Shown: positions 12,290 through 24,363 of the stretch, piece by piece
Layout of the letters: each line of letters starts with the position of its first letter
Numbering within the stretch: position 1 is the stretch's first letter
Origin: Aaosphaeria pasadenensis
Taxonomy: Eukaryota; Ascomycota; Dothideomycetes; Pleosporales
Length of the DNA: 64,000 nt
Assembly (NCBI GenBank): GCA_022813625.1
Contig: JAKLMB010000001.1
Location: forward strand, 992,001-1,056,000
Reading direction: 5' to 3'
Position numbers and translations under genes: made by a program
Notes under the pieces: generated by a model
Told to the model about the DNA's origin: nothing
Seen by the model: only the letters and a program-made list of their open reading frames with translations
The model's database searches: none

Positions 12290-14238
12290 GATGTCCAACT
12301 TGTCAGTGTAGGTAGGGCGCTTTAGAGTCGAGAACAACCGATGGAGTATCCAGTACTGTTGTTGATACCAAGAGACGTTTATATTTCCATCGTTAGAAGG
12401 ATATCGGACAGGACGGCGTTGAGTTCGGAAAATAGATGCTCCTTCACGTTTAGGTCAGGAGTAGGTTTTACATTGGACCCAGGGCGGGTTTTCCCCTGTC
12501 TTGGTTAGTCATCCAACTCCCATGCTAGGCTGTTGTTACTTTTGTCTTTTGGTTCGTTTGGTTTTATGCTTCATGTTCCTTGAATGTCAAAGAGTCGTCG
12601 ACGCATGATGCTTAGAACGGGTTCCAGATGGAGAAGGGGACGAATAGGTGGGGTGAAGTCTGCCGTATGTGGCCGCACCGTGCTACCTTCTCGTTGCAAG
12701 ACATATCATCTACGTTTCTTTGATTGTACCACTTCTTCCACCGGAGTCTTATCATGTATCTCCGCGTCCGAGATGACAGAGACGTAATTGACTCGCGTCC
12801 ATGTCGCAAGCAAAGCCAGGTTGGGACAGGGTAAGGAGAGATGGGTGAAAGGGAAAAGGCGGAAGAAAGGGAGAGTGGACCTGATAACCATTGATAACTA
12901 CCAATTATCACAATACTGGAAAAAAAGGATTAAACCCAAGCTCTTTTCCTGTGTGTGATCTCTCTTTAGAATCTGAATTGCTTTCTTCTAAATCTGAAAT
13001 TCCCAACAGTCATCGAAGGCCGTTCTATTGACGGTTTTCTGTTTAATGTGGGATCCGTGGAGTGTGTGTGTGTGTTTTGTGCTGTGTCGCCAAAAGGGAA
13101 TATGAGATGGGATTATTCTTTCCTATTCTCCTCCTCCTCCTCCACCCCCTCCTCCTCCCGTAACGAGAGTGAGGTAGGCGTACCCTAAATCAGGTCAAGA
13201 GGGTGGCGATGGATACAATACCTAGGTAGATACTTCAAGTCTCGATCAATGCTCCTGTCCCGCCACACGAGCAGAGGGAAAAGATCGATTTCCGAACACA
13301 GTACATGGTGAGTGCTTCCTTGGGATGGATTCGATGCGCGTTTGACGTTTCCCAGGGGAATGGCGGTAGGATAGGATGTGTGTAAGGTGGGTGGATGGGT
13401 GGGTGTATGTATGTGCAAGTTGGGTGGGTGGGGTTTGCAACGTTGCGGGGTGGATGAGTGTGCGGAATGGTCTGTCTGGGGGTCCTGCCCGCCCGTCGCT
13501 CTATCTGCATTCACGGCAAAGCCACCACAATCGAGGCAGAAGGATCCACGCATAGCATAGGTAGGATCGGGTGATTGTGCTGCAAAGTGTTCCCTAAAGC
13601 AGTGCGCAGACAATAATGGTCGCAAGCCCGAGTGGCCGAGAAGCGAATGGGCTTCCATTTCCTTTCATCGACACCACCCGATCACAGTGTTGGCGCGCGC
13701 AGGCCTTTGTAATTATAGAATATACATTAGAAGCGATCCAATACTATTAGTTGATTATCCTAAGTCCCGAGAGAAGAAAACCTATAAGACAAAACGCTGG
13801 ATTAGGACGGAAACTGGAAAGGACTACGAACGATTTTCAAGCACAAAGACAAGAAAACAAGATTAATGTTCAAGAACAAGAACAAGAGAATCAAAGTATG
13901 GACAAAGGGAAAAACGGAAGGAAGACTATGAAGAGAGGATCCTCGCACAGACAGTAAGGATACAAAGTCCTCCGCTTCCGTCTCTTTCTCTAGCTGAATC
14001 CAGACGAAACAGAATCTTCGGTTTGACGACAGAGGGTAGGGACGACTTGGACAATATCTTGATGATTGCAGAGAATGGCTGGGGATGACGGTGACCAAGA
14101 GGAAGAAGACCACGTCTCGACGCCCACGGCATGACCCGCAGGCTAGACAGACCTAAGTACCGTTAAAGCAGGCGAACGTCCCGATATTAAACGGGACATT
14201 ATTTGAATAGAATACTGCATGGGACTCTCCAACACAGT
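12290..14238. other. Intergenic between convergent velB and F-box gene
   Basis: About 1.9 kb without a supportable gene. It holds a CTCCTC/CCTCCT tract (about 13127-13159), GT runs near 13060, a GGTGGGTGGATGGGTGGGTG-like tract at about 13387-13437 and an exact TACCTAGGTA at 13219-13228. Both flanking genes end into it, so it should be mostly 3' UTRs and spacer. Confidence 0.5.
13219..13228. repeat. Palindromic TACCTAGGTA motif, copy 2
   Basis: Exact copy of the 10-bp palindrome, in the convergent spacer downstream of velB. Confidence 0.8.
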
Positions 14239-15927
14239 TCAGTTTGTTGTAGAGTCCCATACGGTATCCCAAGCAGGATCAAGATATTTGTCGGATTGTT
14301 CGCCTGGTTTAAAGGTAAGTCGTATGCCATTATCCTTGCAGGGTTGGTCCAAGCGGTCGTGCACCATGAATGCAAGGTTAGAACAACCTCTTTCATCGAT
14401 CTGGTATACATCAGGATCACCTTGATACACGCCTGTAGAGCGCATATCCATGACCAAGTCCTTGAGGTGGGGTGTTGCCGTTTTGAACTCCTCTATGTAG
14501 GACCGAATGACTGCTAGGTACTTCTCTTCATACCAATCAGCATCATCTGGGATTGCAGTAGGGTGGAATGCAGTAGAATCGGACATGAAATCGTCCAGAA
14601 TGACCAATCGCTTCAAACCAGGTGGTAACAATCCCCCAAGGGATGTAACTGCCTTCTTCTCACCAACTAACGTAGCCAACGATATCTCCATATCTGTTAG
14701 TGCAGTATAGGAGCAGAAGCTTCCTAGCTCCTGTTGCACTACATTATAAGTATCTTCAATTACATACGCCATGTAGCCCACCGCCGAAGCATGGAAGCGC
14801 AAGGAAACAAGGGTGTTTCGTAATCCGTCAAGGCTTTCTTTAATTTTACCCAGGTTGCACTGTTTTGTACATTCAATTGCGCGGTCCCAGGAAAAACTTT
14901 TGAGTGCGGGGGTCCTCTGTAGCAGGAGCTTGACTGTGTCCTCTTCTGCCCACAATCCCTGGATCCGAAGAGTGTGGAGACGCGATAATGGTGGAGCCTG
15001 GTGCAGAAGAGTTGTGCATGGAGACGCCTGAGGGCGTACATACATTCCCCAACGATCAGTTACCTCCATGTGCCCAATGTTTGGAAAGTACCAAAAGGGA
15101 AACAGTATTTCATGTGCTCTGCTTGGAGGCCAGTCACAGCTGGAGTCGTATTTTGAAGGCCTGGTATTGTCGCCAATTGTTCCACGAAAACACGTAATAC
15201 ATACCGTTTCCAACCTTCCAAAATTTGACATCTGTCCTGCTTGAATTGCTGGATTCTGAGATGTAGAGTACATGAGCATGGTTGAAATCCAGTAAATGGC
15301 GTCGTGGCCGATTACCTTGTCGATGCTCTCGCTAAGGGGACGGTATGCGTTGGGGCAGCGGACGAGGTCGTACATGTTCGACTCGTAGCCTGCGATTCCA
15401 GCAATCGCCCTGTGAAAACCCAAGTGTGGGCCGAATTTCATGTTAAGCACTTCAATGTTTCTGCAGAGCGCAAGGATTAGTGCGGCCATAGGACCAAAGC
15501 GTTGTTTAGATACAGCATTTGCCCATCGGTTTGGCTGTGGGAAACCTAAATCCCAGACTCCCCATAATATGGAAGTGTAATTAAGACCTGAAATCGGCTT
15601 GCTATTATTCTTTGGGATTATATCCCATTGTTCCGGCTCAAGTCCATCTTTGGCTTCCTCCGCGTATGTTGGTTGCGAGATTACATGCACCTGCTTGATG
15701 AGATCTGCGTATTTTGGTTGCTCTGGACAGCTTGATTGTCCTAGTAACGTTCTTAAGAGAAGTGCAGCTGTCCTTGAGGAGGATACCTCAATGCAGTAAT
15801 AGATTCTGGGAAGAACTGTATAATAAAAACGCTTGCAGGTTTTACTAATGTTTAAAATGTCGCGTGGCGACAAGTCAGATATAATGTCGTCAAGTAGTTC
15901 GTTGGGTAGGCTGGTTATAAGCGCCAT
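14239..15927 (-). CDS. F-box domain protein
   Basis: Single-exon protein of 562 residues. The N-terminal F-box is clear at about residues 1-45 (ITSLPNELLDDIISDLSPRD, then CKRFYYTVLP). F-box proteins bind Skp1 and act as substrate receptors of SCF ubiquitin ligases. The remaining 500 residues have scattered Leu-rich segments (GNTRPSKYDS region, LHTLRIQGLW, LGGLLPPGLKRLVILDDF) like the degenerate leucine-rich repeats of many fungal F-box proteins, but no exact family is recognised. The frame continues ten codons upstream with no ATG, so the ATG at 15927 is the start. Fungal F-box proteins of this kind are numerous and fast-changing, so the substrate cannot be guessed. Confidence 0.85.
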   Translation of the reverse strand: MALITSLPNELLDDIISDLSPRDILNISKTCKRFYYTVLPRIYYCIEVSSSRTAALLLRTLLGQSSCPEQPKYADLIKQVHVISQPTYAEEAKDGLEPEQWDIIPKNNSKPISGLNYTSILWGVWDLGFPQPNRWANAVSKQRFGPMAALILALCRNIEVLNMKFGPHLGFHRAIAGIAGYESNMYDLVRCPNAYRPLSESIDKVIGHDAIYWISTMLMYSTSQNPAIQAGQMSNFGRLETVCITCFRGTIGDNTRPSKYDSSCDWPPSRAHEILFPFWYFPNIGHMEVTDRWGMYVRPQASPCTTLLHQAPPLSRLHTLRIQGLWAEEDTVKLLLQRTPALKSFSWDRAIECTKQCNLGKIKESLDGLRNTLVSLRFHASAVGYMAYVIEDTYNVVQQELGSFCSYTALTDMEISLATLVGEKKAVTSLGGLLPPGLKRLVILDDFMSDSTAFHPTAIPDDADWYEEKYLAVIRSYIEEFKTATPHLKDLVMDMRSTGVYQGDPDVYQIDERGCSNLAFMVHDRLDQPCKDNGIRLTFKPGEQSDKYLDPAWDTVWDSTTN

Positions 15928-15957
15928 CGATGGAAGATTGTGAAAATTAAAACGCAA

Positions 15958-16576
15958 AGATATGTGATATAGTCTGAAGTTAGATCTGATGGACAGGCGG
16001 CTCTATACCTTATTTATATACGGAGTAGTATACTATTATTTTGCATTCATCCACAAACGTATTTTGTCGTACAATCAGGCTATCGCTGTACGGAGATGTA
16101 TTTTTATTGCCCCTCTTCAATTCCAATAATAGTCCTGATGACAAGGACCCATCAAGGCCTCTTTCACGAACGCGTCGCAAATGTCAAAGCACATACATAC
16201 GTTGTTGCTCAAAGGTGAGATCAGAGGGATTTTTCTTCTTATTATTTTTTTCTCAATAAAAAAAGTCGCATTCGGAAGAAGTCTCAAACTTGAAGGATTC
16301 AATGTTGATGAATTTCGCTTTGCCAGGTGGTTAAGTAAAGGCTACGCCCCCATGTCGAAAATGCCCTTTGTTTCGTTCCCCCACCATGACTTGTCTTCTC
16401 ACTTGCCCATCTATTTCACCATAATTCTGAAAAATAATACAAAAGCATTTAGTTTTTGGATGTAGGATCCAATGACTCTGACAAAAACTGATACAACGGT
16501 CATCTCATGTGTGACAACAGACTCCATATTCCATGCGCCGCCATAGATCAATAACGCCCACCCAACTTCTAAATCA
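15958..16576. other. AT-rich spacer between F-box and orphan genes
   Basis: About 620 bp, AT-rich, with one TACGGAGTA copy (16019-16027) shortly upstream of the F-box gene. No coding signal seen beyond frames that shadow the next gene. Confidence 0.5.
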
Positions 16577-17451
16577 TTAACCCCAGACTTCCGCCAGATC
16601 AATATTCGAAACTGCCATAACACTCTCCCCCACAGCCTCAAGTTCTGTGCCTGTCTCGACACGTTCGGCCCCAAGGCTCTCCAATAAATTAGAGCATCCG
16701 AATTGGCGTGATTGGGTACCTCGCTGGCTACACGGGTCCACCAACCCTTGATCCTTATACCAGCTCGCAAAGACAGGGGGCTGCTGGATCTTTCTAGGTA
16801 TTGTTTTTGTCTTGTGGATGGCCATCGACAACGCCCATATCTCGGCGCACGACCATTTGTTCTTATGATGGTATTCCTTGTTACCATCTCCATCTTCACC
16901 AACATGATCTCCTTCGAGACCCAGTCCCCGTTGAAAATCTTGTAACATGGTTTTCGTTTGAGAAGTCGATTCGTCGAATAACGGGTTGTTTTTCTTATTT
17001 CGCATAGAGCTTGCAAAGAAGAGTACGTCGTCATGTGCAAGAGCAACCATTACAGTCGGAACTAGTCTTGGTTGGAATTGAAGCTTAGTGTGTTCCGCTT
17101 CCATCTCAGCAAATGCTAATTTCTGGAGTCAGTTTCTTGTGCAAAAACATTGAAATGAATGATATGAAATGAAAGAGTTCCTACCCTCTGCACACAGGCT
17201 ACCGAGCTGTGAATGGGTAAGTCGTTGGACGACCCCATGTTCGAAATGAACGATACTTGTATACCTGTTGCGACAAAAAGGTCAGCTTAAAAGCTTGATC
17301 AAAGGTTGTGGGGAAGTGCGTTATTGAACCATGCGCACGCCCAGACGTACACAAGATTATCAAATTGAAAGTAAGGGGACGGCATCCTCGCAGGTAACGT
17401 CTGGGTGACGTCGTTGAGTTGAATTCCAAGACGTGTAGATTGGGACGACAT
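16577..17451 (-). CDS. Unrecognised protein, three exons
   Basis: Exons in transcript order 17451-17351, 17264-17185 and 17115-16577 give 239 residues. The introns run 17350-17265 (GTACGT...GCTGAC...CAACAG) and 17184-17116 (GTAGGA...CTGAC...AATTAG). Both have a branch-like site, and the phases (2, then 1) join one continuous frame. The product begins MSSQSTRLGIQLNDVTQTLP. Its middle reads GSLCAEAFAEMEAEHTKLQF followed by PTVMVALAHDDVLFFASSMR, a helix then a buried strand or helix. The rest is polar, with KNKWSCAEIWALSMAIHKT and a Cys-poor acidic tail ending DLAEVWG. I do not recognise the family. It looks like an uncharacterised accessory-region fungal protein. Each exon alone would be overlooked; the join makes the gene credible. 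Confidence 0.62.
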
Positions 17452-19805
17452 GATGGGAAAATGATGTCGAAAAAGGAAGCCACTAGAAATGCTGTCGTCC
17501 TGGAAGATGAAAGGGTATTGGGTTGTATGAAGGAGTGCTCTGACGGAACAATGCTGATATGATCAAGACTCTTGAGTAAGAGGAGTAATAGCGATACTGA
17601 TTCTTTTGTGTTGCAGGTGTCAATCGAGCAGATATAGAAATATATACTCTACAGCTTGTCTTCTTTTCACCGTGCGTCCAAGACAATCAAGCCAACGTCT
17701 GAGGTTTGAGCAATGAGGCCCAACCATATGCTGCAAGTGAAGGGGGATGAAAGTAAGACACACTGGACGAAGAAAGACATACTGGAACAAGTAAAACGTA
17801 GTAGACGAGACGGCGAAAGAGATGTAGGCCATTGCTCAAACAGAAGACGCGATCAACGATATTGTTTCGAAAGAAGGAAACCCCACTCACAAACTGACTG
17901 ATGGAACTATCTCAAAGGAACGATTGATATTCACTATTCACATCTCCTAGGCTCCGTTCTGTGCAAAAGCGCCGACGCACTGCGCTCAGTTGATTTCGCC
18001 GTATTCATGGCGTGTTGGTCGTTCCGGATGGCAATTGTCAAGAAAGCGGTAGTTCGTCCGGTGAACAGAGAAACAACAGATTGCATGGGTTAGCGACACG
18101 TTCAGTGAATAGCAACACTAAACATTGGTCATAGCAGACTGGGCACGGTAGTTCCAGACCCTTCCGACAGATGTGTGAGAAGCAGAGTCAGACAATTATC
18201 CAAGCTTCAAACGATGGCAAACATCACATGCGCGTGCTCGCACTGAGAAAAACAATGTTTCGGCCAGTACGTAGGTCCTCTGATCTGCTAATCCCGATGC
18301 ACATCCCGATGCACTAGTACCCGCGAAGATCGTCTCTTTCAGCCTGCTTTTCAGGTCAACGAGATAGGCGAAAAATGATTGAGAGTTGACACTTGGGGGC
18401 CCGGTCGACTAGTGCGACATGGTATCTAAAACCATACTCTGAATCGACTGGTCGACTAGATTACCAAAAGTATGCACAGCTTCCTACGTCGGATCCATAT
18501 CCAATGCTCTATGTGGTATCTAGGCATGGAAGCGAACCGCTCGGAGTAATTCATAGGTATTAATGTGAACCAAGATTTGCTTCCGCTATTAGATTTCTCT
18601 AGGACAACAGCTTGCGAGGATTTCGAAACGTCAACATACAAGCAATCGAAGGTAAAGACGAATACTACGATGGGAAGAGCACAACTTGGTTTATGGAAAT
18701 CGCTAATCGCGATATCTCATATTGTCTCGATCAAAGAGTCATTCCGCAAGCCAGATTATGGCAATTTGGCTCGTGCTGGCGCTAGTCGTTCAGACAGAAG
18801 CCAGTGATGGACTGCAGTTGTAAAGGCGCTAAAGGATGGATGCAGTGACAGAGGGGCTTTCCATCGAACCTGCAGACGTGTGGCTTGCGAGAGACATCTT
18901 CGCTAAGGGGAGCACATGGCCTGTCACATCTTGTTGAAATTGTGAAAAGCTAAGCACGATTGGCTCGTTATCAACTTCTGTTATGGGGATGTACCTGTCT
19001 TGCATCTGAATCCGCTACAGCCAACTGCCCCTGTCTCTGCTCGTGGTGTAGACAGCGAGAAGTGGTGGGACTGAACTCTTCCATCGACAGCACGTCAGGT
19101 CTGTGATGATTCCTGTCGCCAGTCTCTGCGCGATAGAGCATAGGAACATGCGAAATCAATCACCTTCTACTCCGTGCACCTTTCTATACCTAGATTTTGC
19201 GGCACTGATGCAGTCACGCAGTACAGTGTACCCTGGTGTGAGCGTGTCCCGAAACAGTGGTTCTACGGTTGATCCAGACTGTTTTGGGCTTAAATAGGGC
19301 CGGGTGCACCAGAAGAGGCTAGGCGTTGATTGCTATTTGAAGTGACGTGCAGGGCTGCATATTTGACATACATTAGGTACATATCATGTTACATGCCTAC
19401 CGATGTAGTACGTTGCCGCCTAATCTTGGATAGCAGTACTGCTTGCCATCTCGTTTTGCATTCTCTGTACAGAGTACCATGCCTGGTGTCGCCTTTTCCG
19501 ATTTTCTAACAGAGACGTTCTGATCCCCACCCCACAACGAGTGGTTGTGAAGCTTGACTTCCATGTGAGCTTGTTCAATCTGATGTACTTCGTCACCACG
19601 AACCTGAATTCTTTTTTTAGATCAGCTTCATTTGTGATGAATGTATCCAATCCTCCGTGCTCCTAAGTGAGCAGCTCGTCCCTGCTGTGCCATCCTGCTA
19701 CAGGGCTACGCCACTACCTTGGCAACTGACCTTCTCCAACTTCCCTCCCCCTTATCCCCTCCTCCGCAAAGTCGGCAACAACGACAAAATTCTCTCTAGA
19801 AGACC
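17452..19805. other. Spacer upstream of the cytochrome P450
   Basis: About 2.35 kb with no supportable gene. It contains short direct repeats, such as ATCCCGATGCAC twice at about 18292-18315 and GGTCGACTAG twice between 18400 and 18460. Small open frames carry no recognisable protein features. It probably contains decayed sequence. Confidence 0.4.
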
Positions 19806-21594
19806 ATGATGTTCGTCAAGCTAGTCGTAACTGCGATCTTCTCCTATCTGGGCTGGAGCTTGGTGACGCTACAGATCAATCATCGACGAGCCACTACTAT
19901 GGGCATCCCTCTCATTAGACTGCCCACCGACCCGCTCAATGTGTTCTTCCAAGTCTTAGAGCCTCACATCTTCCGATTGCTTGACGCTCTCCCTATCACC
20001 ATTCCTGAGTCTATATACTGCTTGCGTCGAGGCTGGTATTTTAGAGACAAGGCTGGCATGCACCTCAAATATGGCCCAGTATGGGCTCTCGTGACGCCCC
20101 GCGACATTCACGTCCACCTTTGCGACTCCGAAGCCATCCGCGAAGTTTTCTCTCGCCGAGCAGACTTCATTCGCCCCTCAAAAATGTATGGTAGGTGATC
20201 TGCTCCTTGTCGTTGATTAAGTAGTTTATTGGTGACCATACAGAGCTCTTGGAGGTGTATGGCCCTTGTATATCAACTGCAGACGTGAAGGACTGGCCGC
20301 GCCATCGCAAAGTTCTCGCGGCGCCATTCAGCGAGAGTGCAATGAGCTACGTGTGGTCCGAATCGTTGCACCAGACGCAACAGATGATTCAAACCTGGAC
20401 TTCAGCGCCTAGGGTTTCGAGCGTAGCAAAGGACATGCGCACACTATCACTGAACGTGCTTGCTGCCATTGGTTTCCGCCGCTCTTCCCGCTTCCGTGGA
20501 TCTAACAACAATGCCACGGTTAGGGAAGATGGAATGTTCTCCTATCGCGATGCGCTTCAGATTGTTCTCGACAATGTTATTCTCCTCATGCTGATACCCC
20601 GGCGTTATCTTACTTACTCGTGGATGCCAGCCTCCCTACAAAGGATCGGCCACGCCGCCTCGGATTTCAAAAAGCATATGGTTCAGATGCTTGATGAGGA
20701 GACAAGACTACTGAGCGAAGGCAAGAAAGGTAGTGGAAGCCTAATGACGTCTTTTATCCAAGCCCAAGCCCGAAGTGAACGAAGCAAAGATACTGGAAGC
20801 AACGCACCCCAGGGACTTTCAGTGGACGAGATTTTTGGCAACATCTTCGTCATCAATTTCGCTGGCCACGATACTACAGCAAACACACTAGCCTTCAGTA
20901 CCTTGCTGCTTGCTGCGCATCCAGCTGTTCAGGAATGGGTCGCGGAAGAAGTTACAAATGTAATTTCAGGAAAGCCGGAGGAAGAATGGAACTACGCCGA
21001 TCTCTTCCCGCACTTGAAAAGGTGTCAGGCTGTCCTGGTACGTGAATCTGATGCTCGATATCACTGCTATAGAAAACCTCGGTGCTAACAGAACCACAGC
21101 TTGAGACCCTTCGCCTCTATCCCCCCATCATGGCACTGCCGAAATCGACAAACGAATACCCGCAGCCACTACAAGTCGGCGACCGCCGAATCGTCATTCC
21201 GCCACGGACCGGAGTCCAACCTAACATCATCGCAACCCAGACGCACCCGCAATACTGGGGGCCAGACCCCCGTACGTGGCGACCCAGTCGCTGGATTACA
21301 ACAAGCTCTGGGGATCAAGAAGGGCTGGTAATTCCACCTCGGGACACGTTCCTCCCTTGGTCCGATGGACCACAGAACTGTCCGGGGATGAAGTTCAGCC
21401 AAGTGGAATTCGTGGCCGTTCTTGCTCGCCTGCTGTTTCGCCATCGCCTCCAGGTGATCAAAGAGCGGCCTCTGGAGACAGACGCCGAAGCTACGGCGAG
21501 GGTCTTGAGAGTGGTCAACGAGTGCGATGCGCAGATGTTGCTCAGGATGCTGGATCCAGACCGTGTCAGAGTGGCTTGCGTACCTGTCCTGTGA
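19806..21594 (+). CDS. Cytochrome P450 monooxygenase
   Basis: Three exons, 19806-20190, 20244-21037 and 21100-21594, giving 557 residues. An N-terminal hydrophobic helix (residues about 4-22) should anchor it in the ER. The C-helix WPRHRK is present. The I-helix oxygen motif AGHDTT lies at about 335-340 and the K-helix ETLR at 395-398. The heme loop is FLPWSDGPQNCPGMKFSQVE with the ligand Cys at about 487. P450s use NADPH-P450 reductase to insert oxygen into lipophilic substrates. The heme loop has Gln where most P450s have the conserved Arg that pairs with a heme propionate; the rest of the site looks intact. No PKS, NRPS or terpene synthase is beside it, so a role in self-contained detoxification is as likely as a biosynthetic one. 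The substrate is unknown. Confidence 0.93.
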
Positions 21595-23325
21595 AGATTG
21601 AAATGGTCGCAGCATGGAGTAACCAGGGGGAGGAGGGTTGAGCACTGCGCTGCGCGAGAATCAAGGCCGATGATAAAAAGGGACCAATTTGACGTGGACT
21701 GCAGTATTTTTCTATCAATATTACCCAGCATGCAGGAACTCCTGAGCTCTTTCTTGTTACAACACCCCGACATTTGGGCGACATCACAGTCACGGCCCGC
21801 AATCGGTGGGTACATAGGTAGGGTAGGCCAGGCAGATATTCGCATTTGTCGATAGGCCTCCGCAGGTATGTGAATAAATGGGGCCTTTCGATCCCTCTCG
21901 GCTGCACTGATCTAATTTTATCTATCTACCTTGTATGACCTACTCAGTGCCGCTGCCACTATACGTGATCTCCGAATAACCTCACCTTTGATGCCATACC
22001 GCACGATATCAACAGCTTTAAAATTACCGCGTTGTGCGAACGACGCACAATTGAACGCCACTGCCACTGCCACTGCCACTGCCACTGCCACTGTCACCGT
22101 CATCACCTCCCTGGGCATTGATCGCTGAACCCGCAGCCTAAGAGAGACCCTTGAATGCTAATTACCTACCTAAGTACACTGCCATCGTCCACCTCAAACC
22201 CCCCCTCCCCCCTCTGAGAAGCAACTAAATGACGCGCCAGCTCACAAGCAGTCCGACCGGATAACCACCTAGGTACAAGTACCAACCTCGTACCATTACC
22301 ACCCACCCCAACCTCGCTCGCTCTCTCTCGCATCCTGCCAGCTCCCCGGCTTCCCCACCAGAGGTGACAAAGGGGCAGTCAGTCCACAGCACAGCAAGAA
22401 GAGATATGAGTAGCATAGTGAGGGAGGAATGATACATACGACCATTGGACTATGAAAACAGGGCTTCCCGTTCGCTCAGCCATACTTAAGCATAGTACCG
22501 GCGGACTAGTAGTTGAGTGGGTGACCATCAGCGAATCCCCGCTGTTGTATGTTTCTTTTTTTGCCGGTTTGTGTGTATCTGTGGAGGTGGATGTGGGGGA
22601 AGAGGGAGTAGTTAAGTGGTAGTGTGTGAGTGTGTGTAGCGGAGGTGGTGGTTCATTGAAGTGTTTGTTTATCGTGGCGGTGTTTGCGGAACTATTGATT
22701 GACTGTAATTGTTGACACCTTTAATTTTCAGACTGAGAAGTCGTGGAATTAATGAATACTCTGTGCAAAGTGATACTAGGTCTTTAAGACATTTTGAATG
22801 GTTGCAAGTTGGCGTAGCTTTCTGTTTGTATTTCGTTCGCAGCTACATATATATTTATTTGGTGGTCCATTTGCTTGCGTAGGCCTGGGCCAATGAGTGG
22901 CCAAGGAGCTGTTTTCAGAATACGCTGGGCACCTTCCTTTTTGTGCACTCAACCGGGCTACCCAAAGCAAAGTGACCTTCGCAAACCTTCTTGCGTATCC
23001 TCGTCTCTGGCCGAGTGGCCACGGACGGAGAGATAAAACAACGACTTAATCGTGACATGAACACTTGGATGTTGAGTTCAAAGGAACCGACGTCCAAAAC
23101 AGGATGCGGCAAAATGAGTTGCCGACGGAGGAAAACAAAGGAGAAAGAAAATAACGGAAATGGAAATTCGTGTGTCAAACTGAAACCTCGGGAAACCTTT
23201 TGAAAATGGGGTATCTTTAGAAGAAAACATCATCAAAGTTGAAACTTATAAAAACCACCGACGTGCCAGAAAGAGCCATACTGGTGCCGCTACCACAATG
23301 GCTGATCGTGACGATCAAGATGACT
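21595..23325. other. Spacer between P450 and bZIP genes (convergent)
   Basis: About 1.7 kb, no gene supported. Holds a six-unit GCCACT repeat (22057-22092), C-rich runs near 22200, an ACCTAGGTA at 22267-22275 and GTGTGTGTG stretches near 22625. Confidence 0.5.
22057..22092 (+). repeat. GCCACT hexanucleotide microsatellite, 6 units
   Basis: Six perfect tandem GCCACT units, followed by a decayed GTCACC. Non-coding by context. Confidence 0.9.
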
Positions 23326-24363
23326 TCATGTCGGTTGGTCCTCTACATCTTCATCGATGTCCTCCAGAAAGTCGAATCCAGTGAAATCGTCGTTTGAGTC
23401 CATGTGCGGACTCGGTAGAGAGTCGATGCTGTTTTCGCGGTCGAATCCGGACGTATTCACTGTACTCAGTACCGGGCTGATATTCTGCGATTCTCGGCGC
23501 GACGCAGCTTCGCTTCGTGAGAGGGGATCCATGCCCAGGAGATCTCCTGCACATCTCGCAAGATACTCGTCAACGGCCCAGAAGCCACAGCCGGCATGGC
23601 GCAAAACTTCATTCTTGAGAGTGAGAACTTCCTCACGGAGCATGGCAACATTGTCCTTCAGAGCCTTGTTCTTGCAGGAGAACTCGCGGGCGCGCCCTTC
23701 GAGGCCATTGATATATTCCTTCTTGCGCTGACGGCATTTATGGGCTGCAACTCGGTTCTTCTCGAGGTGGGATTGCCGAGCCGACGAGACCTCGAATGGA
23801 TATCCCTCGGCGGTATAAGCGACCTGAGGCTGTGACTTGGGCCGGCCGCGTTTGCGCTTCGCGGGCTGCGGGTTGCCATCCGTCACTGACTGGGAAACGG
23901 CCTGTGGAAGTGACTGGTCAGTAGAGGGCTGTTTGGCTGTCCGTCGGCGCTTGGAAGCGCGTTGTGGAGGTGACTGCCCCGGTGGTGTAGGGAGTGAGCT
24001 GGGCGGGCATTGCTCCTCTTCCTTCTGTCCCGGTTGGTAGTTGGCCAACGCCTGCATTTGCTGGTCAGCCGGCCAGGAGAGTTCGTCGTGAAGTTCGTCC
24101 ACAGGGATGGAGTTTTGGCGGTCGGACTTCCGATTCTCTGGATCCGTGGGTGAGTTGTCTGCGGGTGGGGTAATCTGGCCAAAGCGCTCTATTGAGGATT
24201 CCGAGAGCAGAGTGGAGGGAAAGGTAAATGCAGATGGAGGCATAGAATCCTGTGGCTGTGACATGGCGGCCCACTTCTCGTGTGAGGTAGTTGCGGGGTC
24301 GGCCAAAGCCATGTAGGTGTCGTTGACCCAGTCGAATTGGGGGTTTGCGGAATCAATCTCCAT
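23326..24363 (-). CDS. ATF/CREB-type bZIP transcription factor with AT-hook-like motif
   Basis: Single-exon protein of 345 residues with a genuine ATG at 24363. The bZIP lies at about 195-255: basic region HLEKNRVAAHKCRQRKKEY, then a leucine zipper. The trailing GCGFWAVDEYLARCAG resembles the region after the zipper in fungal Atf1/AtfA. A KRKRGRPKSQ stretch at about 169-178 is AT-hook-like. The N-terminal half is Ser/Pro/Gln-rich with a TPP motif (ITPPADNSPTDPENR) suggesting MAP-kinase sites, and the tail is strongly acidic (FLEDIDEDVED), a likely activation segment. AtfA-class factors act downstream of the Hog1/SakA stress kinase; at 345 residues this one is shorter than canonical AtfA, so it may be a sister group. 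bZIP is certain, the subgroup likely. Confidence 0.9.
   Translation of the reverse strand: MEIDSANPQFDWVNDTYMALADPATTSHEKWAAMSQPQDSMPPSAFTFPSTLLSESSIERFGQITPPADNSPTDPENRKSDRQNSIPVDELHDELSWPADQQMQALANYQPGQKEEEQCPPSSLPTPPGQSPPQRASKRRRTAKQPSTDQSLPQAVSQSVTDGNPQPAKRKRGRPKSQPQVAYTAEGYPFEVSSARQSHLEKNRVAAHKCRQRKKEYINGLEGRAREFSCKNKALKDNVAMLREEVLTLKNEVLRHAGCGFWAVDEYLARCAGDLLGMDPLSRSEAASRRESQNISPVLSTVNTSGFDRENSIDSLPSPHMDSNDDFTGFDFLEDIDEDVEDQPT

Noticed and set aside
13626..13660. A tRNA-like segment (AGTGGCCGAGAAGCG) that recalls a Leu/Ser tRNA D-arm
   Set aside because: No matching B box (GGTTCGAATCC-type) or acceptor pairing within about 100 bp, so it is not a tRNA.
16411..17046. Alternative minus-strand frame (211 codons) over the orphan gene
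   Set aside because: It lacks upstream exons that join in phase, whereas the overlapping frame joins two exons cleanly and gives a better protein.
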